A DNA stretch of 64,000 nt from JBGAHD01 sp044226395 (lineage in GTDB: Bacteria; Pseudomonadota; Gammaproteobacteria; Xanthomonadales; Ahniellaceae), in NCBI GenBank assembly GCA_044226395.1, contig JBGAHD010000001.1, positions 1 through 64,000 on the forward strand, written 5' to 3'. The position numbers were made by a program, and so were the translations under genes. Below the pieces are notes generated by a model, which was not told the origin of the DNA, did not search any database, and worked only from the letters and a program-made list of their open reading frames with translations. Every line of letters starts with the position of its first letter. Within the stretch, counting starts at the first letter, position 1. This document shows, piece after piece, positions 17,731 to 27,005 of the stretch.

Positions 17731-19446
17731 GTGAGCCTTGATCTTTCATATCCAAATATTGTTGAGTGCTTTGGAAATCACAACGTCCCAGGCCGAACAG
17801 AGTCACGTGCGTTTCTCGGTTGGTTTCTTGAAAACTACTACCGACTTGACGAGTCGGAATCGCAGGACGCCATCTGTGACGGACGCGACGACAAGGGGGT
17901 TGATGGAATTTATGTTGATGAGAATTTGGAGCTCATTACGATATTTCAAACAAAGCTGATGCAAAATGTCGTAAAGACTTTGGGCGATACGTTGCTCAAG
18001 GAGTTCTCGGGAACTCTAGATCAATTCAAGACTCGGTCTTCGGTTGAGCATGTCATAGCGACTACGTCAAATATCGAGTTGCGTGAGCTTCTTAAGTCGT
18101 ACGACGTAGGACTACTAATAGAAAAAGGGTATACCGTTTCTGGCGTATTTGTTACAAATGCGATCACGGATGTGAACGCTAAGAATTACCTGAAGACTCG
18201 AGCAGACATCAGGGTGTTTGACGGAAACGCCCTCAGATCTGAATGGGTAGCGCCAGGGGATAGCTCGCCAGTTCATAACAAAGTGTCATTCTCTCTGGAT
18301 GGCCTTTCGACCATTGAATATAGGACAACCGAGGCAACAGTATTCATTGCGCCTTTGCTGGCAAGTGAGCTGATCACGCTTGGTGGGATTCAGAGTACAG
18401 AGCTTTTTGATTGGAACGTGAGAAAGTCACTTGGAAAGACGAAGGTTAACAAAGCTATAGCCGATAGCATTGCAAAGCAGGAAGAGCATAAGAACTTCGT
18501 TCTCTATCACAATGGGCTCACAATTTTGGCGGAGACCGCAGAACTGACACCGACGGACAAGTTGGAGGTCAATGACTATACGGTGGTGAACGGCTGTCAA
18601 AGCCTTACGACGCTGTTCCAGAACAAGGCATTTCTTTCAAATGAGCTAAGGGTGGTGACGCGCATCATCAAGCTATCTCCCCAGAGCCAGTTGGCTGCAA
18701 AGATCACACGTCACAGCAACAATCAGAATTCCATTAGTGCTCGCGATCTGCAGTCAAATAGCACTATTCAAAGACGACTCCAAGCAGATTTTCAAAGAGA
18801 GTTTGGTTCTGGCATCTTCTACGAAATAAAGCGAGGCGAAATATCGACTCATGGTGAAGATGTTATTACAAACGAAGAAGCGGCACGAATGCTGCTCGCA
18901 TTTGACGTGGAAGAGCCATGGGCTTGCCATCAGTCATACCGGCTATTTGATGATCTACACAGTGAGATTTTCGGTCGGCCTGAAGTAAATGCGGTTCGTA
19001 TTGTCGTCCTCCATGCTTTCAAGAATGCGATTCTGGAAGCATTTTCCGACATGAAAGACCAGTTGATTGCAAGGTACAGATTAACGACATATTTCATGAT
19101 GTACTTGCTTAGAAATGCGATCAAGATCGATGAGGAAGGAAAACAGTTCCTCGCGTCCCCCCATAAAGTGATGAAGGAAATTGGCATCGATGGGCTTAAG
19201 AAGATTGCCCTTGCTGTTGTTTCCGATCTTATTATTGACTTTGATGCCGAACTGGAAGAGCGACAGCAACGAAATGAACCGTTTGACCACAAGAGGGAGC
19301 TAAAAAGTCCGACTGCCGTTAGAAAGTTGACGGCGGAGGTTTTGGCCTCTTATCAAAAGGGTGTAAGGCGCGGCAAGTCGGTTAGTTTCTCCAGCGAAGT
19401 TCGCCGGATGAGAGAATTGGTGCAGAGGGGTGGAAGTCAGCCGTAG
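17731..19446 (+). CDS. AIPR-family abortive-infection protein with nuclease-like N-terminus
   Basis: A 571-residue protein whose central and C-terminal parts match the AIPR family (abortive infection, phage resistance): FDWNVRKSLG, FVLYHNGLTI, VVNGCQSLTTLF and NNQNSISARDL are recognisable blocks. Near the N-terminus, GVDG (Asp58) followed by IFQTK (Gln73, Lys75) looks like a variant PD-(D/E)xK nuclease core. The start is GTG at 17731 behind GGGGGAT. Its base composition is clearly more AT-rich than the neighbours, with many A/T third positions, indicating horizontal acquisition. It stands alone, splitting the crbS and crbR genes, so it is probably a single-gene defence system. Confidence 0.82.
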   Translation: MSLDLSYPNIVECFGNHNVPGRTESRAFLGWFLENYYRLDESESQDAICDGRDDKGVDGIYVDENLELITIFQTKLMQNVVKTLGDTLLKEFSGTLDQFKTRSSVEHVIATTSNIELRELLKSYDVGLLIEKGYTVSGVFVTNAITDVNAKNYLKTRADIRVFDGNALRSEWVAPGDSSPVHNKVSFSLDGLSTIEYRTTEATVFIAPLLASELITLGGIQSTELFDWNVRKSLGKTKVNKAIADSIAKQEEHKNFVLYHNGLTILAETAELTPTDKLEVNDYTVVNGCQSLTTLFQNKAFLSNELRVVTRIIKLSPQSQLAAKITRHSNNQNSISARDLQSNSTIQRRLQADFQREFGSGIFYEIKRGEISTHGEDVITNEEAARMLLAFDVEEPWACHQSYRLFDDLHSEIFGRPEVNAVRIVVLHAFKNAILEAFSDMKDQLIARYRLTTYFMMYLLRNAIKIDEEGKQFLASPHKVMKEIGIDGLKKIALAVVSDLIIDFDAELEERQQRNEPFDHKRELKSPTAVRKLTAEVLASYQKGVRRGKSVSFSSEVRRMRELVQRGGSQP

Positions 19447-19520
19447 GCGTTACATCGAAATGCTGCGAGTTAATTCGATGGATTGGCCGCGATGTTGGCT
19501 GTAGTGGTGATTGAGGGCGC

Positions 19521-20189
19521 TCACCCCACCAACGGCACCTTCGCCGGATCCACCACCTCCAACGACCGCAACAACACGCCCGCTTGCGTGCGATTGCGCA
19601 CGCCAAGTCGCTCGAAGATGGCGGAGAGGTGGGCTTTGACGGTGCGTTCCTGCACGCCCAGGGCGTCGGCGATTTGTTTGTTCAAGCGGCCTTCGGCGAC
19701 CATGGTGAGGACGCGGAATTGTTGTGGCGTCAGCGCGGATAGGCGCGAGGCGAATTCGCGGTCGGCGCTGGCGGTTTGGGTGCGTTCGACGTCGGCGCGT
19801 AGCGTGGGGGGAATCCATTCTTCGCAATCGAGCACGCTCTTGATCGCGGTTTTCCATTCGTCGAGATCGGCGCTCTTGGAGATATAGCCCGCGGCGCCGT
19901 AGGCCAGGGCGCGGCGCACGGTGGGCGGGTTGTCGTGGGCGCTGATCATGGCCACGGCGACGGTGGGGAACTGCGCGCGGATGGCGGCCAGGCCCATGAG
20001 CCCGTGTGAGCCGGGCATGTGCAGATCCAGCAGCACCAGATCGGTGTCGGGATGGGCTTCGAGCGCGTGTTGGGTTTCGGCCAGGCTTTCGGCTTCGGCG
20101 CAGTGCGCTTCGGGCAGCAGGTCGCGCACGGCCTGGGTCAGCGCGCGTCGGAACAGCGGATGATCGTCGGCGATCAGGATGCGCGTCAT
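19521..20189 (-). CDS. crbR: LuxR-type response regulator, CrbR-like
   Basis: A 222-residue NarL/LuxR-family regulator: a receiver domain (ILIADDHPLFRRAL, LVLLDLHMPG with the phosphoacceptor Asp, and SKSAD) and a C-terminal helix-turn-helix (LTPQQFRVLTMVAEGRLNKQ, then TVKAHLSAIFERLGV). The NKQIA...TVKAH pattern followed by RNRTQA is characteristic of the CrbR/ErdR branch, which activates acetyl-CoA synthetase and related genes under the CrbS kinase. It sits 29 bases downstream of the 3-hydroxybutyrate dehydrogenase gene and is likely co-transcribed with it, tying the regulator to C2/C4 metabolism. Confidence 0.85.
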   Translation of the reverse strand: MTRILIADDHPLFRRALTQAVRDLLPEAHCAEAESLAETQHALEAHPDTDLVLLDLHMPGSHGLMGLAAIRAQFPTVAVAMISAHDNPPTVRRALAYGAAGYISKSADLDEWKTAIKSVLDCEEWIPPTLRADVERTQTASADREFASRLSALTPQQFRVLTMVAEGRLNKQIADALGVQERTVKAHLSAIFERLGVRNRTQAGVLLRSLEVVDPAKVPLVG

Positions 20190-20218
20190 GGCCGTGTCCG
20201 CCCTGCGATGCCCGCAGC

Positions 20219-20980
20219 TTATTGCACCGTCCAGCCGCCGTCGACGGTGATGGTCTGGCCGGTGATGTTGCGCGCGATGGGTGAAATCAAAAACTGCGCG
20301 ATGCCCGCCAATTCCTCGAACGTGATGAACACGCCCTTGGGCATGGGCTTGAGCATGATTTCGCTGACGACTTGGGCTTCGGGAATGCCATGCGTGCGCG
20401 CCTGATCGGCGATCTGCTTGTCGACCAGGGGCGTCTTCACATAGGTCGGGCAAATGGTGTTGATGGTGATGTCGGTGTCGGCGGTTTCCAGCGCGATGAC
20501 TTTGGAGAAACCAACCAGGCCATGCTTGGCCGCGACGTAGGCGCTTTTGTATTTGCTCGCCACCAGCGAATGGATGGATCCGATATTGATCACGCGACCG
20601 AAGCCGCGCGCGCGCATGCCGGGCAGTACGGCGCGCGTCAAACGCGCGGTGCCGGTGAGCATGACCTGCACGAGGAAATCCCATTTCTCCATCGGGAAGT
20701 CTTCGAGCGGCGACACGTGTTGCAGGCCCGCGTTGTTGATCAATACCTCGACCGGACGCGACAAGCCCGTCAGCGCGGCGGCGATGGACTCATCGCGCGT
20801 GACGTCGAGCGCGCGCGCTTCGGCCGAACCACCGGCGGCGCGAATCGCATCGGCCACGGCCTGCGCGGGCGCGATGGCGACGTCGGTGACGATCAGATGA
20901 TGGCCCTTGGCCGCCAGGTCGTGCGCCATGCCGGCGCCGATGCCGCTGCCGGCGCCGGTGATGAGGATGCTGGATGTCAT
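20219..20980 (-). CDS. bdhA: 3-hydroxybutyrate dehydrogenase
   Basis: This 253-residue SDR oxidises (R)-3-hydroxybutyrate to acetoacetate with NAD+. TGAGSGIG (residues 9-16), NNAG, Ser138 and the Tyr148/Lys152 pair form the cofactor and catalytic sites. The segments LINNAGLQHVSPLEDFP and YVAAKHGLVGFSKVIALE are diagnostic for the D-3-hydroxybutyrate dehydrogenase subgroup rather than a generic SDR. It is upstream of crbR in an apparent operon and divergent, across 145 bp, from the 3-hydroxybutyrate oligomer hydrolase gene, so the product of that hydrolase is its substrate. Confidence 0.92.
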   Translation of the reverse strand: MTSSILITGAGSGIGAGMAHDLAAKGHHLIVTDVAIAPAQAVADAIRAAGGSAEARALDVTRDESIAAALTGLSRPVEVLINNAGLQHVSPLEDFPMEKWDFLVQVMLTGTARLTRAVLPGMRARGFGRVINIGSIHSLVASKYKSAYVAAKHGLVGFSKVIALETADTDITINTICPTYVKTPLVDKQIADQARTHGIPEAQVVSEIMLKPMPKGVFITFEELAGIAQFLISPIARNITGQTITVDGGWTVQ

Positions 20981-21125
20981 GTGCGATGAACCGGAAGATG
21001 CGGTGGCATTCGTGCCCCGAGCGGCCTAGCCTAGCATCGGCCGGCGGCGCGCGGGCTCGTACGGAAGTCCAATGGGCCGCGCGCGCCGAGCGGTTAGCTT
21101 GCCCCCAGTCACTGGGAGTGATGAC

Positions 21126-22949
21126 ATGCGTCGCCCTTTGTTGCTTCTACTCGCCACCTTGTGTGGCTGCGCCATGAATTCGAGACCGGATGTGATGATG
21201 GCCGATGAGGTGGGACCCGTGCGCGAGACGCGCCACGACGCGCCGGATGACTTGCTCACGGCGGGTCTGGGTTTGGCGGGACTGCGAGGCGCCGCGCCCG
21301 CGGTCGCCGTGCCAGAAGCGCCGACGCCCGAGGAACTGCGGCGCCGCGCGATCTACGCCAACTGGCGTGGCATCGCCGATGTCGCGCCCGGCGGCGGCTT
21401 GGGTGAACTCTACGGTCGCCTCGATGCCGTGCCTGGCCGCGAGTACAGTGCCTTCGCGCGCTTGCCCGGGTCGCGCGCGCCGCATCGCGTGCTGGCGCAG
21501 GTGCCCGATCGCTTCGATCTCGACACGCCGTGTCTGGTGGTGACGCCGGTGTCGGGTTCGCGCGGCGTTTATGGATCGATCGCGTTCGCGGGCGGCTGGG
21601 CGCTGCCGCGCGGGTGTGCGGTGGTGTACACGGACAAGGGCGCGGGCACGGATCTGTTCGACGTTGACAGCGGCACGGGCGTGGCGCTTGATGGCACGCG
21701 CGCGGCGGCGGATGCGTTGGGCTTCAAGCCCGAGGACAAAGCCGATGCGCCACATCGCGTGGCGTTTCGTCATGCGCACTCGGGCGACAATCCGGAAGCG
21801 CAGTGGGGCGAGCACACCTTGCAGGCGGCGCGGTTTGGACTGCAGGCTTTGAGCCGCGCGTTTCCCGAGCGCCCGGCGTTCACCTTCGCCAATACGCGCG
21901 TTATTTTGTTCGGCTTGTCGAATGGCGCGGGCGCGGTGTTGCGCGCGGCGGAGTCGCCAGGTTCGGAAGGCATCGCGGCCGTGGTCGCGGTGGCGCCGCA
22001 ACTGCATGTCGAGGGCGCGCGGCCCTTGTTCGATTACGGCACGCTCGCGGGCTTGTATCAGCCGTGCGCGCTGCTCGATCCGCGCGCGGCCGGCGCACCG
22101 CAACCCTTGCCGGCGGCGATGCTCGAGGCCGCGGGGCGCGCGCGGTGTCAGTCGTTGATCGCGGCCGGCTTGCTGCGCGGGCCGGATGAACGCGCCGCGA
22201 TCGGCGAGGCTTACGATCGTCTGCAAGCGCACGGCTTCACGCCCGGCGCGATGCGCGCGGGCGCGATCAATGTCGCTTTCGATTTGTGGCGCGCGCTGGG
22301 CGCGACGTATTTGCCGGCGTACACGCGCGCGGGTACGGGTTCGAATGCGTGTGGCTATGCCTTCGCCGCGGTCGACGCGCAAGGTCAACCGCGCGCGACC
22401 ACGGTCGCGGAGCGCGCGCTGTGGTGGTCGGATTCGAGTGGGCTCGCGCCGGGCGCGGGCGTGCAGATCGTCGATACGAAGGCGGCGGGCGCGGACCCGA
22501 GTTTGCCGGGGCTGCGTTGTTTGCGCGACGCGTGGGAAGGCTCGGGCGAAGTCACCGATGCGCTGCGCGAAGGCGTGCGCGCGACGCAGGCCACGGGCGC
22601 GCCGCGCGTGAAGTCAGTCGTCATCGTGCACGGCATCGACGATGGCCTGGTGCCGCTGGCTTTCACCAGCGCGCCTTGGGCCGAACGCGCGCGTCGTCAA
22701 GGCGCGAACGTGCGCTTGTATCAAATCGAGCACGCGCAGCACTTCGATGCGTTCTTAGGCTTGCCCGGCGTAGCCACGCACTATGTGCCGCTGATGCCCT
22801 TCGCGTGGGCCGCGATGGACGCGACGATGCGCGCGCTCGATGGTGCCGAGCTTCCCGACGATGCCGTGCTCGCCACGCGCCCGCGCGCGGCGGGCGAGGC
22901 CTTGACGCGCGAGCATCTGGGCGACATCGACAAGCTCGACGCGCGCTGA
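21126..22949 (+). CDS. D-(-)-3-hydroxybutyrate oligomer hydrolase
   Basis: A 607-residue protein of the 3HB-oligomer hydrolase family, which cleaves soluble oligomers released from PHB to 3-hydroxybutyrate monomer. The nucleophile is probably Ser265 in GLSNG, with family landmarks VVYTDKGAGTD, AFRHAHSGDNPE and VIVHGIDDGLVP, and a late His in EHAQHFDAF. An N-terminal hydrophobic stretch ending LCGC suggests a lipoprotein signal, so the enzyme is probably exported. The ATG at 21126 has GGAG upstream and begins the signal; an in-frame start 54 bases earlier is less likely. It is divergent from bdhA. Confidence 0.9.
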   Translation: MRRPLLLLLATLCGCAMNSRPDVMMADEVGPVRETRHDAPDDLLTAGLGLAGLRGAAPAVAVPEAPTPEELRRRAIYANWRGIADVAPGGGLGELYGRLDAVPGREYSAFARLPGSRAPHRVLAQVPDRFDLDTPCLVVTPVSGSRGVYGSIAFAGGWALPRGCAVVYTDKGAGTDLFDVDSGTGVALDGTRAAADALGFKPEDKADAPHRVAFRHAHSGDNPEAQWGEHTLQAARFGLQALSRAFPERPAFTFANTRVILFGLSNGAGAVLRAAESPGSEGIAAVVAVAPQLHVEGARPLFDYGTLAGLYQPCALLDPRAAGAPQPLPAAMLEAAGRARCQSLIAAGLLRGPDERAAIGEAYDRLQAHGFTPGAMRAGAINVAFDLWRALGATYLPAYTRAGTGSNACGYAFAAVDAQGQPRATTVAERALWWSDSSGLAPGAGVQIVDTKAAGADPSLPGLRCLRDAWEGSGEVTDALREGVRATQATGAPRVKSVVIVHGIDDGLVPLAFTSAPWAERARRQGANVRLYQIEHAQHFDAFLGLPGVATHYVPLMPFAWAAMDATMRALDGAELPDDAVLATRPRAAGEALTREHLGDIDKLDAR

Positions 22950-22960
22950 ATTCAGTTCGG

Positions 22961-22981
22961 CGCGCGCCGTGGCGGCGCGCG
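22961..22981. terminator. GC hairpin between genes
   Basis: CGCGCGCC and GGCGCGCG pair around a five-base loop, 12 bases after the oligomer hydrolase stop. There is no T-run, so a terminator role is tentative. Confidence 0.35.
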
Positions 22982-23034
22982 TCGGCTTCATGCGAGGATC
23001 GCGTTCACCCAGGCCAAGGACACGGGCGAACGCG

Positions 23035-23625
23035 ATGGCAACACAAGTGGGGCAAGTCGTCTGGTACGTGACCGGACGTTTTTACGGACCGGCGCAGGGC
23101 AGCCCTTTCGATGCCGGGTATTTTCTGTACGTCGCGGGCATCAGCGCGAATCTGTTCAACGGCGCGCCGAGCGAGTCGACGGCCTATCTGACCTTCAGCG
23201 CCGATCCGATCACCGTGACGCCGGCAAGCAACGGCAATCTGTCCTTGTCGCTCGATGCGACAGGTCAGTTCAGCGTGTATCTGCAGACCACGCCGGCGGG
23301 GAATTTCAATGAGCCGTCGAGCTTCATCACGACGACCAAGGTCGCGACGTTTCAGCGCGTGTCCCTGGTCGTGGGCGAGGGGCAGGGCACCGGTTATTGG
23401 GGCAATGCGCCGCACACGTTGAGCAACAATGTCTTCAGCGCGACCTTGGTCAGCTCGACGCCGTTCCAGCTGGGTGGTCAAACCTATGACTTCGCGCAGC
23501 TGCTGCCCACGGGCATCACGCAGTGGGGCATGGGCAGTTCGCAGCCGAGTAATCTGCTGCCCACGTACCCGTCGATCACGCCCTTCGTCGGTTCGGCCGT
23601 GGCGATGGGGCCGGCGGTGACGTGA
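23035..23625 (+). CDS. hypothetical protein, beta-rich
   Basis: The 196-residue product has no signal peptide, no membrane segment and no cysteine. It is rich in Ser/Thr/Gly with alternating hydrophobic residues (VVWYVTGRFYG, FSVYLQTTPAG, FQRVSLVVGEGQGTGYWGN), which suggests a beta-sandwich. I do not recognise the family. The ATG at 23035 is chosen because the preceding in-frame residues are an arginine-rich run typical of out-of-frame GC DNA. It lies between two plus-strand genes without close coupling. Confidence 0.55.
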   Translation: MATQVGQVVWYVTGRFYGPAQGSPFDAGYFLYVAGISANLFNGAPSESTAYLTFSADPITVTPASNGNLSLSLDATGQFSVYLQTTPAGNFNEPSSFITTTKVATFQRVSLVVGEGQGTGYWGNAPHTLSNNVFSATLVSSTPFQLGGQTYDFAQLLPTGITQWGMGSSQPSNLLPTYPSITPFVGSAVAMGPAVT

Positions 23626-23680
23626 GCGGCGCGGCCATCCGTGGGATGATCGCCGTTCCGGGGGAGATGTACTGAACGCT

Positions 23681-25912
23681 ATGAATTCGGGGTTATCACG
23701 GCCATCGCGCCGTGGCGTTGTCGGTCGCGCGCTGTTGGGCCTGCTCGTCATCGGCACGGCCGGGGCGCAAACGACTTGGGATACGAGTCTGCTCGATCGG
23801 TGCCGCGCGCTGCGCGAATCGCAGCCGGCCGAGGCCGTGCCGTTGTGTCGTCAAGCCGCGGCCGCCGCGGCGGGCGCGGGCGCGGCCGATCCGGCGTTCG
23901 AGGCCTTCATGCACACGGCCTCGCTCGCGATCGATCTGGGGCAGGACGATCTGGCCACGCAATCGCTCGATGGCGCGGCCGTGTGGCTGGGCCGGGTCAG
24001 CGATCCGCTGGCGGCACATCGGCTGGCGCGACGTCGCGGCATGCTGGCGTATCGGCGCGGCGAATGGACCTCGGCCACCGCGCATTTTCTCGATGCCCGC
24101 GAGGCCGCGCGCGCGCTCGCCAATGACGACGCCGTGGCGCAAAGCGAGAACGATCTCGGCGTGGTGCAACGCAAGCTCGGCGATGCCGCCGAGGCGCTCA
24201 AGCATTTTGAAGCGAGCCTCGCGCACAAGCGCGGTCGACCGGGCGCCGATCTTGGCCCGGTGCTCGACAATGTCGGTAATCTCTATCGTGAACTCGGCGA
24301 CGCGCCCAAGGCGCGCGATGTGCTGAGCGAAGCCTTGGCCGCGCATCAGGCCAACGGTCATGTGATGAATGCCGCGCACACCGAGGAAAGCCTGGCCCTG
24401 GTGCTGGAAAAACTCGGCGACTTCGACGGCGCGCGTCGACAGTTCGATGCCTCATGGGACGTGTACACGGCGCAGGGCGCGGCGCGCGATCAGATTCGCC
24501 TGGCGATTTTGCGCGGCACGATGGAGCAACGCCAAGGCGCCCTGGTCGCGGCGCGCGAATGGTTGAATCGCGCCTTGCCCCTGGTTGCGAGCACCGATCG
24601 CGTGCTGCCGCTTGGTGGCGCGCTGTTGCAGGCGCGGCTGTTGCGCGCCGATGGTCGCGCCGCCGAGGCCTTGCCCTTGCTCGATGCCGCGCTCGATCGT
24701 TTCGTCGCCAAGGCCGGCGATCAAGCGGCGGAAGCCGATGAGCGCCTCGACGCGCTCGATGAACTCGTCTTGCTGGCGCGTGGCATTGGCGATTATCGCG
24801 CCGCGTTGGACTACGCCCTGGCGCAGCAGCAGTTCGCGCTCGAAGTCGAACAGCAACGGCACGGTCAGCGCATCGACGGCTTGCGCGTGAAGTTTGATCT
24901 GGCGGAAGCGGAGCGCGCACGCAGCGCCTTGGCCGCGCAGAATGCCGAGCAATCCCTGGCGCTGTCGCAACGTCGCGTGCAATTGCTCGGCGTCAGCGTG
25001 GCCGCGATCATCGCGCTGGCCTTGGTGATCGTGTTGTTCCAGCGTCGCTTGCATCGACAGGCCTTGCGCGCCGCGCGCGAACGCGCCGAACTGGAATCGC
25101 GCATCGACGCCGCGCGCGCCGCGGCCGAGCATCTGCGCGCGGACTTGCGTGGCGTGCACGCGGCGCTGGAGGCCACCGACAAGGCCATGCTCGCGGTCGA
25201 TGCCGGCGGCATCGTGCGCGCGGCATCGTCGGCGGCGGCACGCGATCTCGATCGCGGCGAGGGTGAGCTGGTCGGCGCGCCGCTCGCGGCCGTGATTGGC
25301 GAACCGTTGGCCGCGCGCGTGCAATCGACCGTCGAGCGATTGAGCGAAGGCGAGGCCGCGAGCGATCAAGCGCGCGATCTCGGCGTGTGGCAAGGACGCG
25401 AGCCCTTGCGCCTGCGCGTGGCGCGCCTGGCGCTGGAAGAAGAAATCGCCGTGCTCGAGCTCGATCGCGATGAACCCGACACGCCGTCGGTCGTCAGCGA
25501 AGGCGTGAACGAAGCACCGCGCGAAGACGCGGCGCCCAGCCCCGCGCATTCGCCCGACCTGACCGAAGTCGGCGCCAGCCTGCATGCCGAAACGCCCGCG
25601 CAATCCTTCCGCGAGGCGATCGTGAGCCTGATGCACGCCGCGCTCGATGCCTGGGTGCGCACCACGCGCAAGACCAAGCTCGACCTGGCCGAACGCAGCG
25701 GCATCTGGCGCATCACCATCGACGAGGGGCGGTTGCGCGTGCGCGCGCTCGATCGCTACACCAGCCTCGACACCTTGCCCGAGCGTCCGCGCTGGCGCGA
25801 GGTGCTGCGCACGGCCTATTTCGTGCTGGCCGAATGCCGGCTCGACGACGAGACGCGGTCCGATCTGGAAGGTCGCGCCGAAGCGCTGTTGCGCATGGCC
25901 GGTCGACGCTGA
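23681..25912 (+). CDS. TPR sensor-like membrane protein with PAS domain
   Basis: A 743-residue protein. A signal or anchor segment (ALLGLLVIGTAGA) is followed by five or more TPR-like repeats in the periplasmic part (about 40-400), then a membrane segment near 435-455 (LLGVSVAAIIALALVIVLF) and a coiled coil. Next come a PAS-like region near 495-590 (ATDKAMLAVDAGGIVRAAS), a proline/acidic linker, and a conserved-looking C-terminal module near 645-735 (WRITIDEGRLRVRALDRY). No kinase, cyclase or DNA-binding motif is seen, so its output is unknown. A GGGGGAG lies unusually far upstream of the ATG, making the exact start uncertain. Confidence 0.72.
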   Translation: MNSGLSRPSRRGVVGRALLGLLVIGTAGAQTTWDTSLLDRCRALRESQPAEAVPLCRQAAAAAAGAGAADPAFEAFMHTASLAIDLGQDDLATQSLDGAAVWLGRVSDPLAAHRLARRRGMLAYRRGEWTSATAHFLDAREAARALANDDAVAQSENDLGVVQRKLGDAAEALKHFEASLAHKRGRPGADLGPVLDNVGNLYRELGDAPKARDVLSEALAAHQANGHVMNAAHTEESLALVLEKLGDFDGARRQFDASWDVYTAQGAARDQIRLAILRGTMEQRQGALVAAREWLNRALPLVASTDRVLPLGGALLQARLLRADGRAAEALPLLDAALDRFVAKAGDQAAEADERLDALDELVLLARGIGDYRAALDYALAQQQFALEVEQQRHGQRIDGLRVKFDLAEAERARSALAAQNAEQSLALSQRRVQLLGVSVAAIIALALVIVLFQRRLHRQALRAARERAELESRIDAARAAAEHLRADLRGVHAALEATDKAMLAVDAGGIVRAASSAAARDLDRGEGELVGAPLAAVIGEPLAARVQSTVERLSEGEAASDQARDLGVWQGREPLRLRVARLALEEEIAVLELDRDEPDTPSVVSEGVNEAPREDAAPSPAHSPDLTEVGASLHAETPAQSFREAIVSLMHAALDAWVRTTRKTKLDLAERSGIWRITIDEGRLRVRALDRYTSLDTLPERPRWREVLRTAYFVLAECRLDDETRSDLEGRAEALLRMAGRR

Positions 25913-25928
25913 GGTCGCCGTGGCGCGT

Positions 25929-25957
25929 GTCGGACGCGGCGAGGCGCCGCGTCCGAC
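25929..25957. terminator. bidirectional hairpin between convergent genes
   Basis: A perfect 13-bp stem, GTCGGACGCGGCG with CGCCGCGTCCGAC, lies around an AGG loop. It sits 16 bases after the TPR gene and 13 bases after the end of the opposing gene, so it can serve both. Confidence 0.75.
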
Positions 25958-25970
25958 CGAAACTACCGAC

Positions 25971-26459
25971 TTAGTTCGACGGCGCCGTGTTGGACGACGT
26001 CGACGCGGCCGCGCTGCAGCGCACGCAGACGCCTTGCAGGCCCTGATCGATGCTGTACAGCGTGTGGTGCTGGCGCATCAAGAAGGTCGTCGGGGCCTGG
26101 ATCAAGGGAATGGTCGTGCCCTGATCGGGGACGGTCGTGGTCGGCGGCACCGTGGCGCCACGCGCCTGCGCCTGCGGCTGGACCGGCGCCACCGTGAATT
26201 GGTCGCACAGGTTCTGCGCCGCGCGCAGCGCCGCGCTGTAGTCGTCGTCGAATTCGCCGCACGAGCGCGTGTTGCCGCTGCCGGTGCAGTTACCTCCCGC
26301 GCGGACCTCGGTGAGGACGGAGGGCGCGATGTTGAAACTCATGACCGCGGTCGGCGTGCCCACGGCGCACCAGTCGACGGCCGGCAGCTCGCTGTGCGCC
26401 ATCGCCATCGTGACCGGGAACAAACCGAGCGGTGCCAGGAACAGTCGCAGCGATTTCAC
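25971..26459 (-). CDS. hypothetical exported cysteine-containing protein
   Basis: A 162-residue protein with a signal peptide (about residues 1-22, ending TMAMAHS) and six cysteines in the mature part (VDWCAV, GGNCTG, RSCGEF, NLCDQ, VCVRCS), suggesting disulfides outside the cytoplasm. A Pro/Thr-rich linker separates two halves. No family is recognised. The start is GTG at 26459 preceded by GAGGGG. It converges with the TPR gene. The roughly 290-bp gap to the next plus-strand gene shows nothing distinctive. Confidence 0.6.
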   Translation of the reverse strand: MKSLRLFLAPLGLFPVTMAMAHSELPAVDWCAVGTPTAVMSFNIAPSVLTEVRAGGNCTGSGNTRSCGEFDDDYSAALRAAQNLCDQFTVAPVQPQAQARGATVPPTTTVPDQGTTIPLIQAPTTFLMRQHHTLYSIDQGLQGVCVRCSAAASTSSNTAPSN

Positions 26460-26747
26460 GTAGTGATCCCCTCAGTAACGGCCGCGTCGCGGCCAGCGTC
26501 GCGCAGGGTAGCGCGGGCGCGCGCCAAAGCCAGCGGACGATGGGACCGCGACGGGATGCTTTGGCGCATTGCGCTTTGCGCATCAACCATTTGGACGCGC
26601 GCGAGGGCGCGCGCGCCGGACCGATCAAGGGCGGCGAATCGGGCGCGAACGGCGCCTCGTGTGGCGCCGCCGCAGGGTGTGCACGTGGCCTTCACGCGCG
26701 CGTTCGGGCATCATCGGCGCCCCCGACACGACACCTTAGATGCCGTC

Positions 26748-27005
26748 ATGAGCGACACGCCTCCCGATCGTCTGTGCGCCAGCCCCAAGAGCCGTTACCA
26801 CGATGCCGCCGCCATGGAGCGGGGCGTGGGCGTTCGCTTCAATGGCGAAGACCGCAACAACGTCGAGGAATACTGCGTGAGCGAGGGCTGGGTGCGCCTG
26901 GCCATCGGCAACTCGGTCGATCGCCGCGGCAATGCCATCACCATGAAGTACTCGGGCAAGGTCGAGCCCTACTATCGCGACACGGTCAGCAAGACCGAGG
27001 AATGA
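26748..27005 (+). CDS. DUF3297 family small protein
   Basis: An 85-residue acidic/basic mixed protein whose sequence closely fits DUF3297: SPKSRYHDAAAMERGVGVRF, NVEEYCVSEGWVRLA and VDRRGNAITMKYSGKVEPYY. The family is widespread in proteobacteria as a stand-alone protein and has no established function. The ATG at 26748 gives the whole domain. It stands alone, with an independent gene 128 bases downstream. Confidence 0.88.
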   Translation: MSDTPPDRLCASPKSRYHDAAAMERGVGVRFNGEDRNNVEEYCVSEGWVRLAIGNSVDRRGNAITMKYSGKVEPYYRDTVSKTEE

